In this document: positions 1-9,111 of the stretch, piece after piece
How positions within the stretch are numbered: position 1 is the stretch's first letter
Layout: every line of letters starts with the position of its first letter
Assembly (NCBI RefSeq): GCF_014191725.1
Contig: NZ_JACHWZ010000002.1
Span: forward strand, 346,500 to 410,499
DNA length: 64,000 nt
DNA from: Microbulbifer rhizosphaerae
GTDB taxonomy: Bacteria; Pseudomonadota; Gammaproteobacteria; Pseudomonadales; Cellvibrionaceae
Direction: 5' to 3'
The notes under the pieces: generated by a model
Told to the model about the DNA's origin: nothing
Databases searched by the model: none
The model's input: the letters and a program-made list of their open reading frames with translations, nothing else
Position numbers and translations under genes: made by a program

Positions 1-2481
1 GATATCTGACTTGACCGCTCCCTCGAAGTTGCCTGTGCTTCTCGACCAGGTGTAGATAAACTTCCAGTTCATTTTCTCGTCAGAATAGGTCAACTCCGCC
101 TGAATCGCACGATACTCGTTCTTCGCTTCCGGCAAGCCAATGGTTTCCTTGGAATACTTAGTCAGAGAACCCGAATCTGGTGAACCATCAAACAGCTCGT
201 CTTCTACAACTAGATTTTCTCCATCCCAGTAATATCCATCTTTGTACCAGGAAGACGCTTCGCCAGGGTTAACCATCACGCAATACGGCCATGCGTAAGC
301 ACCACAGTAGTCATCCAGTGCCGAGGTTACTTCACGATAAATACCGCGCACACCGACCAGGAGATTGTCATTTACCGCAGTTTCAAAACCGAGAATTAAC
401 TCATCTCGAGCAAAGGGATCAGCTTCCTGCGCCTGGAAGATATCCTTCTCGGGAATCGTAGACACAGAGCTTACAAACGAGGAGTTGGCCTCAGTACCAT
501 TAACTGGGTTTATACCGGTAGGTATGCCGGTTTCCGGATCTATGCCGTTAAATGTATAGAAGGTAGTAACATCACTAACACCAGAAGCTGCGCGATAGAT
601 GGTGTTGTTGGCCATCGGCAAATAGTAGCGGCCCCAAGTCCCATAGACCTTAGACACACCATCGCCCATGAAGTCCCAGGTAAACCCGAGGCGAGGAGCG
701 ATATCAGTATCAAAATCAAACAGCTGCTTTCCGGTCGTACCTTCACCTTCGAACTGGTCTTTGCGCAGACCAATGCTCACCATCCACTCGTCATTTATCT
801 GCCACTGGTCCTCGATATAGAAAGCGGTCAGATCTGAGCTAAAGCTGCCTCCCCCAACAAATATCCGGTCACTGACAATATCCATGGCTGCGCCGGTATT
901 GTTGGTGTAAAGAGCGCCACTATCTCCCTGAATGGAACCACCCGCCTCCAGAGACTGGTATTCCCAGCTATGCCCAGCAACAGGAACAGTGACACGAGTC
1001 GATGCACGCTCCTGGATATCGAGACCAGCTTTCAGCGCGTGATCGCCGAGCACGTAGTTTACGTCTAGACGGTACTGAGTATTTTCATCGAAGTTGTCAC
1101 CGATCGAGCCGCCGGGACCACAACCTTCCACATCAGTACCATCAGTAAGAGAACCGCCAACAGTAGGGCAATCCAGATTCAGCGGGTCAGTTGTGTACTC
1201 AGTTTCAATCTTTCCCGCCATCGCAGATACAGTCAGATCATTACCAAAGTAGCCTGTGTAGTTGAGGCTATTAGCCTCACTACCGCGAAGCCGGGTAAAG
1301 CCGCCGGTTTCTTCACCGATGGTGCTCGTCTCCGCGTCATAAGCGAAGACTCTTTCTTCGGCATCATTACGGTCTGAGAATCCGGTGTAACTCAAACGGT
1401 GATTCTCGGCGATATCCCAATCGATCTTGGTGCCCCAGAACATATTATCTGTCCCGGAAGATTCACGGACACGGTAAGTATTCACGCCGTTATAACGCTG
1501 AGTACCAGTCGCCTGAGTGAATTTTTGCTCGGAATCTCTTGGGTTGACCAGAGCATAGATGAACAGCTTGTCCTGAATGATTGGACCGGACGCGGAAAAG
1601 GTATAATCCATCTCGTCAGTCTCAGCAACGCTAGTGTCGCGAAAGACTGCACCGGTACCACCATCGCCTCTGGATACTTGACCTTCGGATCGCAGGGCGT
1701 CCGGACTCCAGTTCATGGTAGCGCCGAACTCCCAGGTATTGCCGCCGCTTTTGGTAACGGAGTTAATTACACCACCAGTGGTGCGACCGAACTCTGCCGA
1801 GTAGCCGCCAGTCTTAACCTGGAATTCCTTATAGAATTCAAACGGCACAGAGCTGCAACCAAGCCCCTGACGAGTATTGGTCACTTCCAGGCCGTTGATA
1901 TAACAGGAGTTTTCAGCAATTGAGGCGCCACCGAATGATGCGAACGAAGCGGTATTACCGGAGCCAAAATCGGAATCCCCCAGAACCACACCGGGAGCGA
2001 GAAGGGATACCGCGGTAAGGTTGCGGGCCACCGGCATCGCGTCGATTTGTGTTTCGCCTATCACCAAGCCAGAGTCCATGGTGTAGGTGTCAACGGAGGT
2101 AATCAATTGGCCTTCTACGACCACTTCTTCGATATTGCCAGCCATATCGAAGTCGGCATTAGCATTGGATCCGAGGGCTACGCGAACAATGCGCTGTGCA
2201 ACGGTTACACCGTCTTTTACGACGACCACTTCATAGCTGCCAATTGGCAGTCCTGCCAGGCGGAAGCTTTTGTCCGCGGTGGTTTCAATGGTACGAGATG
2301 TCCCAGTATCTACATTGGTAGCCGTTACGGTATATGACCCACTGGCATCACCCTCAACAGCGTGGATTGTGCCCACAATATTTGAGCTCGTGTTACCTGC
2401 GGCAAACGCCGGGGCAGAGAGCCCTATCGATGCTGCCATTACGGAAGCTGCGAGAATGCTTTTCCGGAAGTTATTATTCAT
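1..2481 (-). CDS. Oar-like TonB-dependent receptor, 5' part (gene runs off the window start)
   Basis: Outer-membrane TonB-dependent receptor of the Oar/carboxypeptidase-regulatory-like type. The frame is open from the ATG at 2481 for 827 codons to base 1, so the C-terminal barrel is missing. A signal peptide ending near SAPAFAAG is followed by a CarboxypepD_reg-like domain (about residues 29-110), a TonB-box-like stretch (EEVVVEGQ), a plug domain (GVINSVTKSGG) and the first barrel strands. Oar-type receptors import or handle large substrates such as peptides or glycans; the substrate here cannot be told. No adjacent gene on this strand suggests a partner. The 330 bases upstream are AT-rich and hold no gene; they probably carry its promoter. 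Confidence 0.88.
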   Translation of the reverse strand, partial: MNNNFRKSILAASVMAASIGLSAPAFAAGNTSSNIVGTIHAVEGDASGSYTVTATNVDTGTSRTIETTADKSFRLAGLPIGSYEVVVVKDGVTVAQRIVRVALGSNANADFDMAGNIEEVVVEGQLITSVDTYTMDSGLVIGETQIDAMPVARNLTAVSLLAPGVVLGDSDFGSGNTASFASFGGASIAENSCYINGLEVTNTRQGLGCSSVPFEFYKEFQVKTGGYSAEFGRTTGGVINSVTKSGGNTWEFGATMNWSPDALRSEGQVSRGDGGTGAVFRDTSVAETDEMDYTFSASGPIIQDKLFIYALVNPRDSEQKFTQATGTQRYNGVNTYRVRESSGTDNMFWGTKIDWDIAENHRLSYTGFSDRNDAEERVFAYDAETSTIGEETGGFTRLRGSEANSLNYTGYFGNDLTVSAMAGKIETEYTTDPLNLDCPTVGGSLTDGTDVEGCGPGGSIGDNFDENTQYRLDVNYVLGDHALKAGLDIQERASTRVTVPVAGHSWEYQSLEAGGSIQGDSGALYTNNTGAAMDIVSDRIFVGGGSFSSDLTAFYIEDQWQINDEWMVSIGLRKDQFEGEGTTGKQLFDFDTDIAPRLGFTWDFMGDGVSKVYGTWGRYYLPMANNTIYRAASGVSDVTTFYTFNGIDPETGIPTGINPVNGTEANSSFVSSVSTIPEKDIFQAQEADPFARDELILGFETAVNDNLLVGVRGIYREVTSALDDYCGAYAWPYCVMVNPGEASSWYKDGYYWDGENLVVEDELFDGSPDSGSLTKYSKETIGLPEAKNEYRAIQAELTYSDEKMNWKFIYTWSRSTGNFEGAVKSDI

Positions 2482-2810
2482 TTCAAACCCTCTATTGATC
2501 GGTAGATCGTTGGTTTTCATTATTAGGTAAATGGCCGCCCCCAGCGGCCAGTATCGCCCCAACACATAGAGATTGACGAACCAACCACTCAACCCATCAC
2601 AAGAAAATGTGACTTCTGCCGCATTTAAAAAATTTAATTCATCTATCGGCATCCAAATCAGCTTTTGTTTAGAAATTAAACTATTCAAAGCCTAGATTAC
2701 GACGAGAAGCCATTCCGTCAACTTCAACCTAATAATCCGGTTTACACAGATACAAGACTGACAATGCTATGCTCTCATCCCAAAGCACCGACAATAGAGG
2801 AGCAAACACC

Positions 2811-3359
2811 ATGGCCCTAACTCCCTCCACCATGATTCCTCTCGGCAGTCCCATGCCCAACTTCTCCCTTCCGGACCCGGCAAGAAACATTCATGACAGT
2901 CAGGACTTTCCTGAACAACCTGTACTGGTCGTCTTCATCTGCAATCATTGCCCCTACGTAAAACACATAGCCCCCGCCCTGTCCGAATTTGCACGGGAGT
3001 ACCGCGAGGCAGGATTGAGTATCGTGGCAATCAACAGCAATGACTTCGCAAACTATCCGGATGACAGCCCGGAGAAAATGCAGGAGGAAATCGCCGCACG
3101 AGGTTATGTATTCCCCTATCTGGTAGACGAAACCCAGGAGGTGGCACGGGCGTTCGATGCGGCCTGTACGCCGGATTTCTTTTTATTCGATAAGAATAGA
3201 AAACTGGTGTACCGGGGACAATTCGACGACAGCCGGCCGGGCAACAATGAGCCGGTCAATGGGCGGGATCTGCGTGCGGCGGTGGATGCGGTGCTGGCGG
3301 GGGAGCGGCCGGCTGAGGATCAGGTTCCTTCGATGGGCTGCAATATCAAGTGGAAATGA
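2811..3359 (+). CDS. Thioredoxin-fold peroxiredoxin/thiol-disulfide oxidoreductase-like protein
   Basis: A 182-residue AhpC/TSA/thioredoxin-like protein, predicted cytoplasmic because no signal peptide is visible. A CNHC redox motif follows the first strand (VLVVFICNHCPYVKH, residues about 40-55), and the later TPDFFLF segment holds the usual cis-proline. This is the family often annotated 'thioredoxin family protein' that contains a C-x-x-C followed by PYVKH. The frame is open further upstream, but the ATG at 2811 has a GAGGAG ribosome-binding site and gives the normal family N-terminus. The gene is monocistronic and converges on the amidotransferase gene, with a REP-like hairpin between them. 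Its natural substrate is unknown. Confidence 0.85.
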   Translation: MALTPSTMIPLGSPMPNFSLPDPARNIHDSQDFPEQPVLVVFICNHCPYVKHIAPALSEFAREYREAGLSIVAINSNDFANYPDDSPEKMQEEIAARGYVFPYLVDETQEVARAFDAACTPDFFLFDKNRKLVYRGQFDDSRPGNNEPVNGRDLRAAVDAVLAGERPAEDQVPSMGCNIKWK

Positions 3360-3362
3360 TTG

Positions 3363-3456
3363 TGTAGGAGCGGCCCATGGCCGCGATCGGGGGGGGTGGT
3401 GCCGGCTGCAAGCCTGATCGCGGCCATGGGCGGATGGCCGCCCCGCCGCTCCTACA
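3363..3456. repeat. REP-like inverted repeat, TGTAGGAGCGG family, copy 1
   Basis: Imperfect palindrome opening with TGTAGGAGCGG and closing with CCGCTCCTACA, with GGCCGCGATC/GATCGCGGCC arms inside. It sits between two convergent genes, where it could act as a bidirectional terminator. The same family recurs at 16975, 23818 and 28839. Confidence 0.85.
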
Positions 3457-3472
3457 AGGGACGGGCAGAGGA

Positions 3473-4174
3473 TTACCGACGCAGGAATTCGATCATCCAC
3501 CTGGCCACGGCGCTCTCGTGAATATCGTTTTGCAGCGAGGTCTTGCCCTTTTCCACCGTTTCGTCGCCGAATACCTCGCGGCGCAGTTCCATCAGGCTCT
3601 TGGAGTAAGGCTTGGTGAATTCCGGGTGGGCCTGGAAGGTGAGCATATGCTCGTCCACCTGGACCATGGCGTAGGGACAGAAGTCGCTGGAGGCCAGCAC
3701 CTTGGCGCCCGGGGGGAGTTCCTCCACCTGGTCCTGGTGGGTCACCAGCAGGCTGAAGCTGTCCTGCGGCTCGGACATCCACGACGGGGTTTCCTGCATT
3801 TCATAGCTGTGTACACCGATGCCCCAGCCCTTGTCGGACTTGCGGGTCTTGCCGCCCAGGGCGTGGGCGATCAGCTGGTGGCCGAAACAGATGCCGATGG
3901 TGGGCTTTTTGGCGTCGCGCAGCTTGCGCACGAAGTCCATCAACGGCGGAATCCAGGGCTTGTCCTCGTAGACGCCGGCCTTGCTGCCGGTGATCAGGTA
4001 GGCGTCCACTTCGTCGATATCCTCCGGGTAGTGGCCGCGCTGTACTTCGTAGGTCACAAATTCCAGGTCCGGGTCCTGGGCGCGCAGCAACTCGGCGAAC
4101 ATTTCCGGGTACTCCCCGAATTCGCCCACCAGTTCCTTGCGCACGTCGTCGGTTTTCAATACACCAATTTTCAT
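3473..4174 (-). CDS. Type 1 glutamine amidotransferase (GMP synthase-like class I GATase)
   Basis: A 233-residue stand-alone class I glutamine amidotransferase, probably cytoplasmic. The nucleophile elbow is GICFGHQLIAHALGG (Cys about residue 91), and the catalytic His-Glu pair is in FQAHPEF. Family members hydrolyse glutamine to feed ammonia to a partner or act as gamma-glutamyl hydrolases; no synthetase partner is adjacent, so the acceptor is unknown. The open frame extends upstream to 4288, but that extension reads into the inverted-repeat element at 4204-4489, so I place the start at the ATG at 4174 (MKIGVLKTDD). The gene is probably monocistronic. Confidence 0.87.
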   Translation of the reverse strand: MKIGVLKTDDVRKELVGEFGEYPEMFAELLRAQDPDLEFVTYEVQRGHYPEDIDEVDAYLITGSKAGVYEDKPWIPPLMDFVRKLRDAKKPTIGICFGHQLIAHALGGKTRKSDKGWGIGVHSYEMQETPSWMSEPQDSFSLLVTHQDQVEELPPGAKVLASSDFCPYAMVQVDEHMLTFQAHPEFTKPYSKSLMELRREVFGDETVEKGKTSLQNDIHESAVARWMIEFLRR

Positions 4175-4203
4175 TATCACACCGCTGGTTTGACTGCTGA
4201 GTC

Positions 4204-4489
4204 CTAGTGTCCTGTATGGAACTAAATAGTGATACCAGCGGGCCGCTAAGCGGCCAGATGCAAGGCGCACTTGCGCCGGCGTAGTCATTCTACGTCAAGC
4301 AAGTACAACGCCGCAGATGGCTGCTTAGCGGCCCGCCCGAAGGGAGCCCCCCCTCTTCACCTGGTAGAGAGGGCCCACAGTGGCGTTGCAGCTCTTGAAA
4401 ATGGAATGACCATTCCCTGCGAGCTGCGCCTAACTGTGGGCAATCTGGGGGGCTCTGGTATCACTATTTAGTTCCATACAGGACACTAG
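4204..4489. mobile_element. 286-bp MITE-like element with perfect 35-bp terminal inverted repeats
   Basis: Bases 4204-4238 and 4455-4489 are perfect reverse complements over 35 bp; the outer ends read CTAG. A second, imperfect inverted pair lies just inside (GCGGGCCGCTAAGC near 4237 and GCTTAGCGGCCCGC near 4324). It has no coding capacity. I see no clear target duplication beyond the terminal CTAG. It sits between the amidotransferase and the exaC terminator. Confidence 0.8.
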
Positions 4490-4596
4490 ATTATGACATA
4501 TCCCCGGCGATATTTTCCTGTCGTGTTTTCTTCTCTCGGGACGGACAGATGGGATCGCAAGCCGGACGGTTACGCGGTGAAAGGCCGTTCAGAATC

Positions 4597-4619
4597 AAAA
4601 AGGGGGCGCCTCGCGCCCC
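4597..4619 (-). terminator. Rho-independent terminator of exaC
   Basis: Read on the minus strand, GGGGCGC-GAG-GCGCCCC forms a 7-bp GC stem with a 3-nt loop and is followed by a run of T. It starts 18 bases past the exaC stop codon. Confidence 0.85.
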
Positions 4620-4636
4620 AGTGAAAACAAAACCGA

Positions 4637-6157
4637 TTAGAAAAATCCCAATGGATTGGTGTCGTAACTGACCAGGAGGTTCTTGGTCTGCTGGTAGTGT
4701 TCCAGCGCTAGCTTGTGGGTTTCGCGGCCGATACCGGATTTCTTGTATCCGCCAAAGGCCGCGTGAGCCGGGTATTGGTGATAGCAATTGGTCCACACCC
4801 GCCCGGCCTGGATATTGCGCCCCATACGGAAAGCCAGGTTGATATCCCTGGTCCACACGCCAGCGCCCAATCCATACTCGGTGTCATTGGCGATCTCCAG
4901 GGCTTCCTGTTCTGATTTGAACGTGGTAACTCCCACCACCGGGCCAAAGATCTCCTCTTGGAATACGCGCATCTCGTTGCTGCCCTTGAGCAGGGTCGGC
5001 TGAATATAAAAGCCGTCTTGCAGGTCACCGCTCATACTTTCGACGCCACCGCCCAGTAATACCTCCGCGCCCTCCTGTCGCCCTATATCGATATAGCTCA
5101 TGATCTTGTCAAACTGCATGCGCGAGGCCTGGGCGCCGACTTGCGTGTCGGTATCGAGCGGGTTCCCCTGCCTGATCGATTTGGTGCGTTCAATAACACG
5201 GGCGATAAAATCGCCGTAGATGGATTCCTGGACCAGCGCCCGGGAGGGGCAGGTACATACCTCACCCTGATTGAAAAACGCCAACGCCATTCCCTCCACA
5301 CACTTGCTGATATAGCTCTCTTCCTGTTGCAGGATATCGGCAAAGTAGATATTAGGTGATTTCCCTCCCAGCTCTACGGTAGAGGGAATGATGTTTTCGG
5401 CCGCGCACTTCAGGATATGAGACCCCACCGGGGTGGAGCCGGTAAAGGCTATCTTGGCAATGCGCTTGCTGGTGGCCAGTGCCTCCCCCGCTTCGCGGCC
5501 GAAGCCGTTTACGATATTGAGCACCCCGGCGGGCAACAGGTCGGCGATCAGTTCCACCAGAACCAGTATCGATGCCGGTGTCTGCTCGGCGGGCTTCAAC
5601 ACCACGCAATTGCCCGCCGCCAGTGCCGGCGCCAGCTTCCAGGCCGCCATCAGGATGGGGAAGTTCCAGGGAATGATCTGCCCCACGACACCCAGCGGTT
5701 CATGGAAATGGTAGGAAACCGTGTGGCTGTCCACCTCTGCAAGGCCACTCTCCTGGGCGCGTATGCAGCCGGCGAAATAGCGGAAATGATCCACGGCCAG
5801 GGGGATGTCCGCGGCCAGGGTCTCGCGTACCGCCTTACCGTTGTCCCAGGTTTCCACCACTGCCAGCATTTCCAGGTTCTGCTCTATGCGATCGGCGATG
5901 CGCAGCAGAAGATTGGCCCGGTCGGTAACCGAGGTACGCCCCCAACTGTCCCTGGCGCCGTGGGCGGCATTCAGGGCCAGCTCAATGTCTTTTTCGCCCG
6001 AGCGGGGGATTTCGCAGAATACCTGACCGTTTACCGGTGAAATGTTCTCAAAGTAGCGGCCCTCCACCGGCGCCACCCAGTCCCCACCGATGAAGTTCTG
6101 ATAGCGGGATTCGAAAGTGACCAGAGCCTTATCCTGGCCAGGCTGGGAGTAAATCAT
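4637..6157 (-). CDS. exaC: NAD+-dependent acetaldehyde dehydrogenase, ExaC/AldB type
   Basis: A 506-residue aldehyde dehydrogenase matching the full length of ExaC-type enzymes, which oxidise acetaldehyde to acetate during ethanol/alcohol catabolism. Visible motifs are the Rossmann GSTPVGSH segment, the general base region VELGGKSPN (Glu about 265), the catalytic cysteine in [12 protein letters not shown] (about 300), and the typical C-terminus [11 protein letters not shown]. Cytoplasmic. The ATG at 6157 has a GAGGA ribosome-binding site. The gene is divergent from an AraC-family regulator, and a pair of direct repeats lies in the shared promoter region; a strong terminator follows. The alcohol dehydrogenase partner is not in the window. 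Confidence 0.93.
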   Translation of the reverse strand: MIYSQPGQDKALVTFESRYQNFIGGDWVAPVEGRYFENISPVNGQVFCEIPRSGEKDIELALNAAHGARDSWGRTSVTDRANLLLRIADRIEQNLEMLAVVETWDNGKAVRETLAADIPLAVDHFRYFAGCIRAQESGLAEVDSHTVSYHFHEPLGVVGQIIPWNFPILMAAWKLAPALAAGNCVVLKPAEQTPASILVLVELIADLLPAGVLNIVNGFGREAGEALATSKRIAKIAFTGSTPVGSHILKCAAENIIPSTVELGGKSPNIYFADILQQEESYISKCVEGMALAFFNQGEVCTCPSRALVQESIYGDFIARVIERTKSIRQGNPLDTDTQVGAQASRMQFDKIMSYIDIGRQEGAEVLLGGGVESMSGDLQDGFYIQPTLLKGSNEMRVFQEEIFGPVVGVTTFKSEQEALEIANDTEYGLGAGVWTRDINLAFRMGRNIQAGRVWTNCYHQYPAHAAFGGYKKSGIGRETHKLALEHYQQTKNLLVSYDTNPLGFF

Positions 6158-6263
6158 CGCGGATATCCTCTATTGCCGTTTTTATAGTATATTCAGGACT
6201 ATAACCTGCCAGTCGACAGGCCCTTGGAGCCTAATGTAAACCCTGGAACGCAGGCGGACTTTC

Positions 6264-6295
6264 CCGTGAGTCCAATCCAGTTGCCTGTGAGTCCA
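6264..6295. promoter_or_regulatory. Probable AraC-type operator between exaC and its regulator
   Basis: GTGAGTCCA occurs twice as an exact direct repeat, at 6266-6274 and 6287-6295, start-to-start spacing 21 bp (two helical turns). This is the usual arrangement of AraC-family half-sites, and the position, in the divergent exaC/araC promoter region, fits. The sequence shows the repeats; binding is inferred. Confidence 0.6.
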
Positions 6296-6332
6296 CAACG
6301 CAAAGAATAACGACAATAAACCGGTGGTGAGT

Positions 6333-7238
6333 ATGCTGAAACCAATTCGCGAGCCCCGCGAGCTGATCGAGAATCGGGTGTCTTTCGCCGGCCCCAATGC
6401 GGAACTGAGCGTCTACAGTACCTATATGCCAGCGGAACGTGTGAATCTGCATGCGGGCGAACTTCTGTACTGCGGAATGCTCAGCGGAAAGAAAATTCTT
6501 CACGGATCCAGCGGTTACAGAGCGAAATTTTTACCGCGGGAATCATTTGTCATGGCTCCCGGAGAAGACATCGAGATCGACTTCCCCGAAGCTGCCATGG
6601 GCAGCCCCACCAATTGCCTCACTATTGAAATTGCCAGGAAACGGGTGGATGAAGTCTGTTCCCAGTTGAATAAAACCGCGCCTCTGCACAGGGACTTCGA
6701 AGACTGGCACTACCGCCCCGAAACAGTCATCCACACTCCTCATACCCAGGCCACCCAGGCCCTGCTCGAACGGATGATGACCGCCTTCAGCGAGGAGCTG
6801 CCGGACCGTAACCTGTTGATCGACCTCGGGATCAGCGAACTGCTGGTGCGTATGCTTCGCCAGCAGACACGGAGCTTCCTGCTCCGCGCCTGCGCCCTGG
6901 CGCCGGACGCCAACGGACTCAGCGCTGCCGTGCACGCAATCCAGGGGGATCTAGCCGCCCCGCTGGATATCGACCAGCTGTGCAAAACAGCCTGCATGAG
7001 CCGCAGCCGTTTCTTCAGCGAGTTTAAAAAGCACCTGGGCTGCACCCCGGCGGAGTTTCAGCACCAGCTGCGCATGCAAAGCGCCTGCGAGCGCCTGAAA
7101 AGCGGAGAGCCGGCCAAGCGGATCTGCTTTGATCTGGGTTATTGCAACCAGAGCCATTTCAGCCGAAGATTCCAGCACCAATTCGGTTTGAGTCCCAGCC
7201 AGTATTGCCAATTGCACCGCCGCCGGGCGACAAACTGA
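6333..7238 (+). CDS. AraC-family transcriptional regulator, likely controlling exaC
   Basis: About 301 residues: an N-terminal effector domain of the AraC_N type and a C-terminal pair of helix-turn-helix motifs (SRSRFFSEFKKHLGCTPAEF and SHFSRRFQHQFGLSPSQY, about residues 230-290). The frame also permits GTG starts at 6324 and 6327; I prefer the ATG at 6333 because GGTGG lies just upstream, but this is not certain. Divergent transcription from exaC and the direct repeats between them suggest it senses an alcohol or aldehyde and activates exaC. That role is inferred from context. Confidence 0.85.
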   Translation: MLKPIREPRELIENRVSFAGPNAELSVYSTYMPAERVNLHAGELLYCGMLSGKKILHGSSGYRAKFLPRESFVMAPGEDIEIDFPEAAMGSPTNCLTIEIARKRVDEVCSQLNKTAPLHRDFEDWHYRPETVIHTPHTQATQALLERMMTAFSEELPDRNLLIDLGISELLVRMLRQQTRSFLLRACALAPDANGLSAAVHAIQGDLAAPLDIDQLCKTACMSRSRFFSEFKKHLGCTPAEFQHQLRMQSACERLKSGEPAKRICFDLGYCNQSHFSRRFQHQFGLSPSQYCQLHRRRATN

Positions 7239-7251
7239 ACGACAAAAGTTA

Positions 7252-7445
7252 AGAGCCTGTTTGCGTTTATGGTGCTGTACGCCCAGCGCGGGGTGGGAGG
7301 GGTGCCTCTTTCCGGGACACGGGCTGGGCGCCCCCCTTAAATACGTCCCTGTACGCTCGTAATCGGCATCCCTGCCTCATACGGTCCCGGAAAGAGGCAC
7401 CCCTCCCACCCTGGAGAGTTCTTCGCGAGATTCTAAACAGGCTCT
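7252..7445. repeat. Nested inverted-repeat element with perfect 28-bp arms
   Basis: Outer ends AGAGCCTGTTT (7252-7262) and AAACAGGCTCT (7435-7445) are inverted repeats. Inside, bases 7291-7318 and 7384-7411 are perfect 28-bp reverse complements. It is non-coding and lies between convergent genes. A solo right end, AACAGGCTCTAAG, recurs near 29940, so this is a dispersed element rather than a simple terminator. Confidence 0.75.
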
Positions 7446-7497
7446 AAGAGCCGGCAGGGCAATTTTCGCAGGATAGGCAAAGCGTAGCGTGCCCATC

Positions 7498-9075
7498 CTA
7501 CCAGTCTTTCAGTATCTCCCGTGCCGCATTGTGCCCGGGCACGCCGGTGACACCACCTCCGGGATGGGTTCCGGAGCCGCAGATATACAAGCCCCGGACG
7601 GGTGTGCGGTAATCGGCATAACCCATAAATGGCCGGTTGCTCCACAGCTGGTCCAGCCCCAGGGCGCCGTGGAAGATATCCCCGCCCATCAGTCCAAACT
7701 TGCGCTCCAGGTCCAGGGGTGAATGAATCTGCCGTGCAATAACCGAACGCTTGAAATTGGGGGCGTAACGCGCAATCGTATCGATAATGGTGTCCGCAGC
7801 CGCTTCGCGGTGATCATCCCAGCTCGCGCCGTCCGGTAACTGCGGGGAAAACTGCTGGCAGAACAGGCTCGCCACATGCTGTCCGGGTGGTGCCAGCGAG
7901 TCGTCGACCGTGGATGGAATCAGCATTTCCACAACAGGCTTCCTGGACCAGCCGAACTGCTTTGCATCAAAATACGCTTGGTCCAGGTAGGCCATGCTGG
8001 GCCCGATTACAATACCGGACTGGTGGTGGCGTTGCAGATCGGTTCCGGGGCGACAGGTGAAACCCGGAAGCTCGGACAAGGCCACATTCATGCGAAAAGT
8101 GCCGGAAGCCACTTTATAGCCCCGCACCCGGCGGCGAAACTCTTCACTCAAATGCTGTTGAGCCACCAGTTGTGAAAACAACAGTTTTGGACCGACGTTT
8201 GAGACGACCTTTGCCGCGGACAACTTTTCGCCATCCGCGAGCCGCACTCCCACTGCACGGCCGCCTGCGATCAACACTTCCTCCACCGCCGCGTCCGTGC
8301 GTACATCCACGCCGAGTTGCTGTGCCTCTTTGAGCATGGCCTGGGTAATGGCACCCATACCGCCAACGGCGTGGCCCCATGCCCCTTTCTCGCCATTTAC
8401 CTCACCGAAAACATGGTGCAGCAGTACATACGCCGAACCGGGGGTGGTCGGTGCGCCGTAGTTGCCTACGATGAAATCAAACGCAAAAGCGGCCCTGACA
8501 TGGTCGTTCTCAAACCACTCGGCCAGCACATCGGCCGCGCTCTTGGTAAACAAATCCAGCGCATCGCGCCTCTGCGCCATATTCAGTTTTCTGGCCCGCA
8601 GGCCAAAGCCGCCGGCGCGCAGAAGGTCTGTCAGCCCCCCGCCCACATTGGGCGGCGTGCGTAACAACTCTTCGCGTAAGAAATCCGCAACTGTTTCCAA
8701 CATCGCGTAGAAAGCCGGCAGCGCCTCGGCGTCCTTTGGCGATAAGCGGGCGATTTCCGCCTGGGTGTCGGCAAAGTCGCGATGAAAGGAAAGGCTCTCC
8801 ATGTCGGACAGGGGGAAGAAATTGGATTGCGGACGGAGTTTTATCTGCAAGCCGTGTTCGCGCAGCCGCAAATCTTCAATAACCTTCGGGTTCAGCAAAC
8901 TCACCGTGTAGCTGGCCACTGAATTGCGAAAGCCCGGATAAAACTCTTCCGTGACCGCGGCGCCGCCAACGATAGGGCGGCGCTCCAGAACGGTCACCTG
9001 CTTGCCCGCCCTGGCCAAATAACAGGCGCAAACCAGCCCGTTGTGACCACCGCCGATAATAATAATGTCGGTCAT
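7498..9075 (-). CDS. FAD-dependent phytoene-desaturase-like oxidoreductase (PYROXD2/CrtI family)
   Basis: A 525-residue NAD(P)/FAD-dependent oxidoreductase. The N-terminal dinucleotide-binding motif is IIGGGHNGL, followed by VLERRPIVGGAA; the C-terminal FAD motif is GLYICGSGTHPGGGVTG. Length and motifs match the PYROXD2/CrtI-like family rather than true carotenoid desaturases, and no carotenoid genes are nearby. Its substrate is unknown. It is followed in the same direction by an inverted-repeat element and preceded by an exported amidohydrolase gene 36 bases upstream, so the two are probably co-transcribed. Confidence 0.88.
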   Translation of the reverse strand: MTDIIIIGGGHNGLVCACYLARAGKQVTVLERRPIVGGAAVTEEFYPGFRNSVASYTVSLLNPKVIEDLRLREHGLQIKLRPQSNFFPLSDMESLSFHRDFADTQAEIARLSPKDAEALPAFYAMLETVADFLREELLRTPPNVGGGLTDLLRAGGFGLRARKLNMAQRRDALDLFTKSAADVLAEWFENDHVRAAFAFDFIVGNYGAPTTPGSAYVLLHHVFGEVNGEKGAWGHAVGGMGAITQAMLKEAQQLGVDVRTDAAVEEVLIAGGRAVGVRLADGEKLSAAKVVSNVGPKLLFSQLVAQQHLSEEFRRRVRGYKVASGTFRMNVALSELPGFTCRPGTDLQRHHQSGIVIGPSMAYLDQAYFDAKQFGWSRKPVVEMLIPSTVDDSLAPPGQHVASLFCQQFSPQLPDGASWDDHREAAADTIIDTIARYAPNFKRSVIARQIHSPLDLERKFGLMGGDIFHGALGLDQLWSNRPFMGYADYRTPVRGLYICGSGTHPGGGVTGVPGHNAAREILKDW

Positions 9076-9111
9076 GAAATTCTTGTCTTACTCACAGACC
9101 AATGGTGCCGG

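Noticed and set aside
2482..2810. Possible riboswitch before the Oar-like receptor
   Set aside because: AT-rich region without any recognisable conserved cobalamin or other riboswitch core.
4491..4856. A 121-codon minus-strand frame overlapping the exaC terminator and 3' end
   Set aside because: Shadow of exaC in another frame; it crosses a strong terminator.
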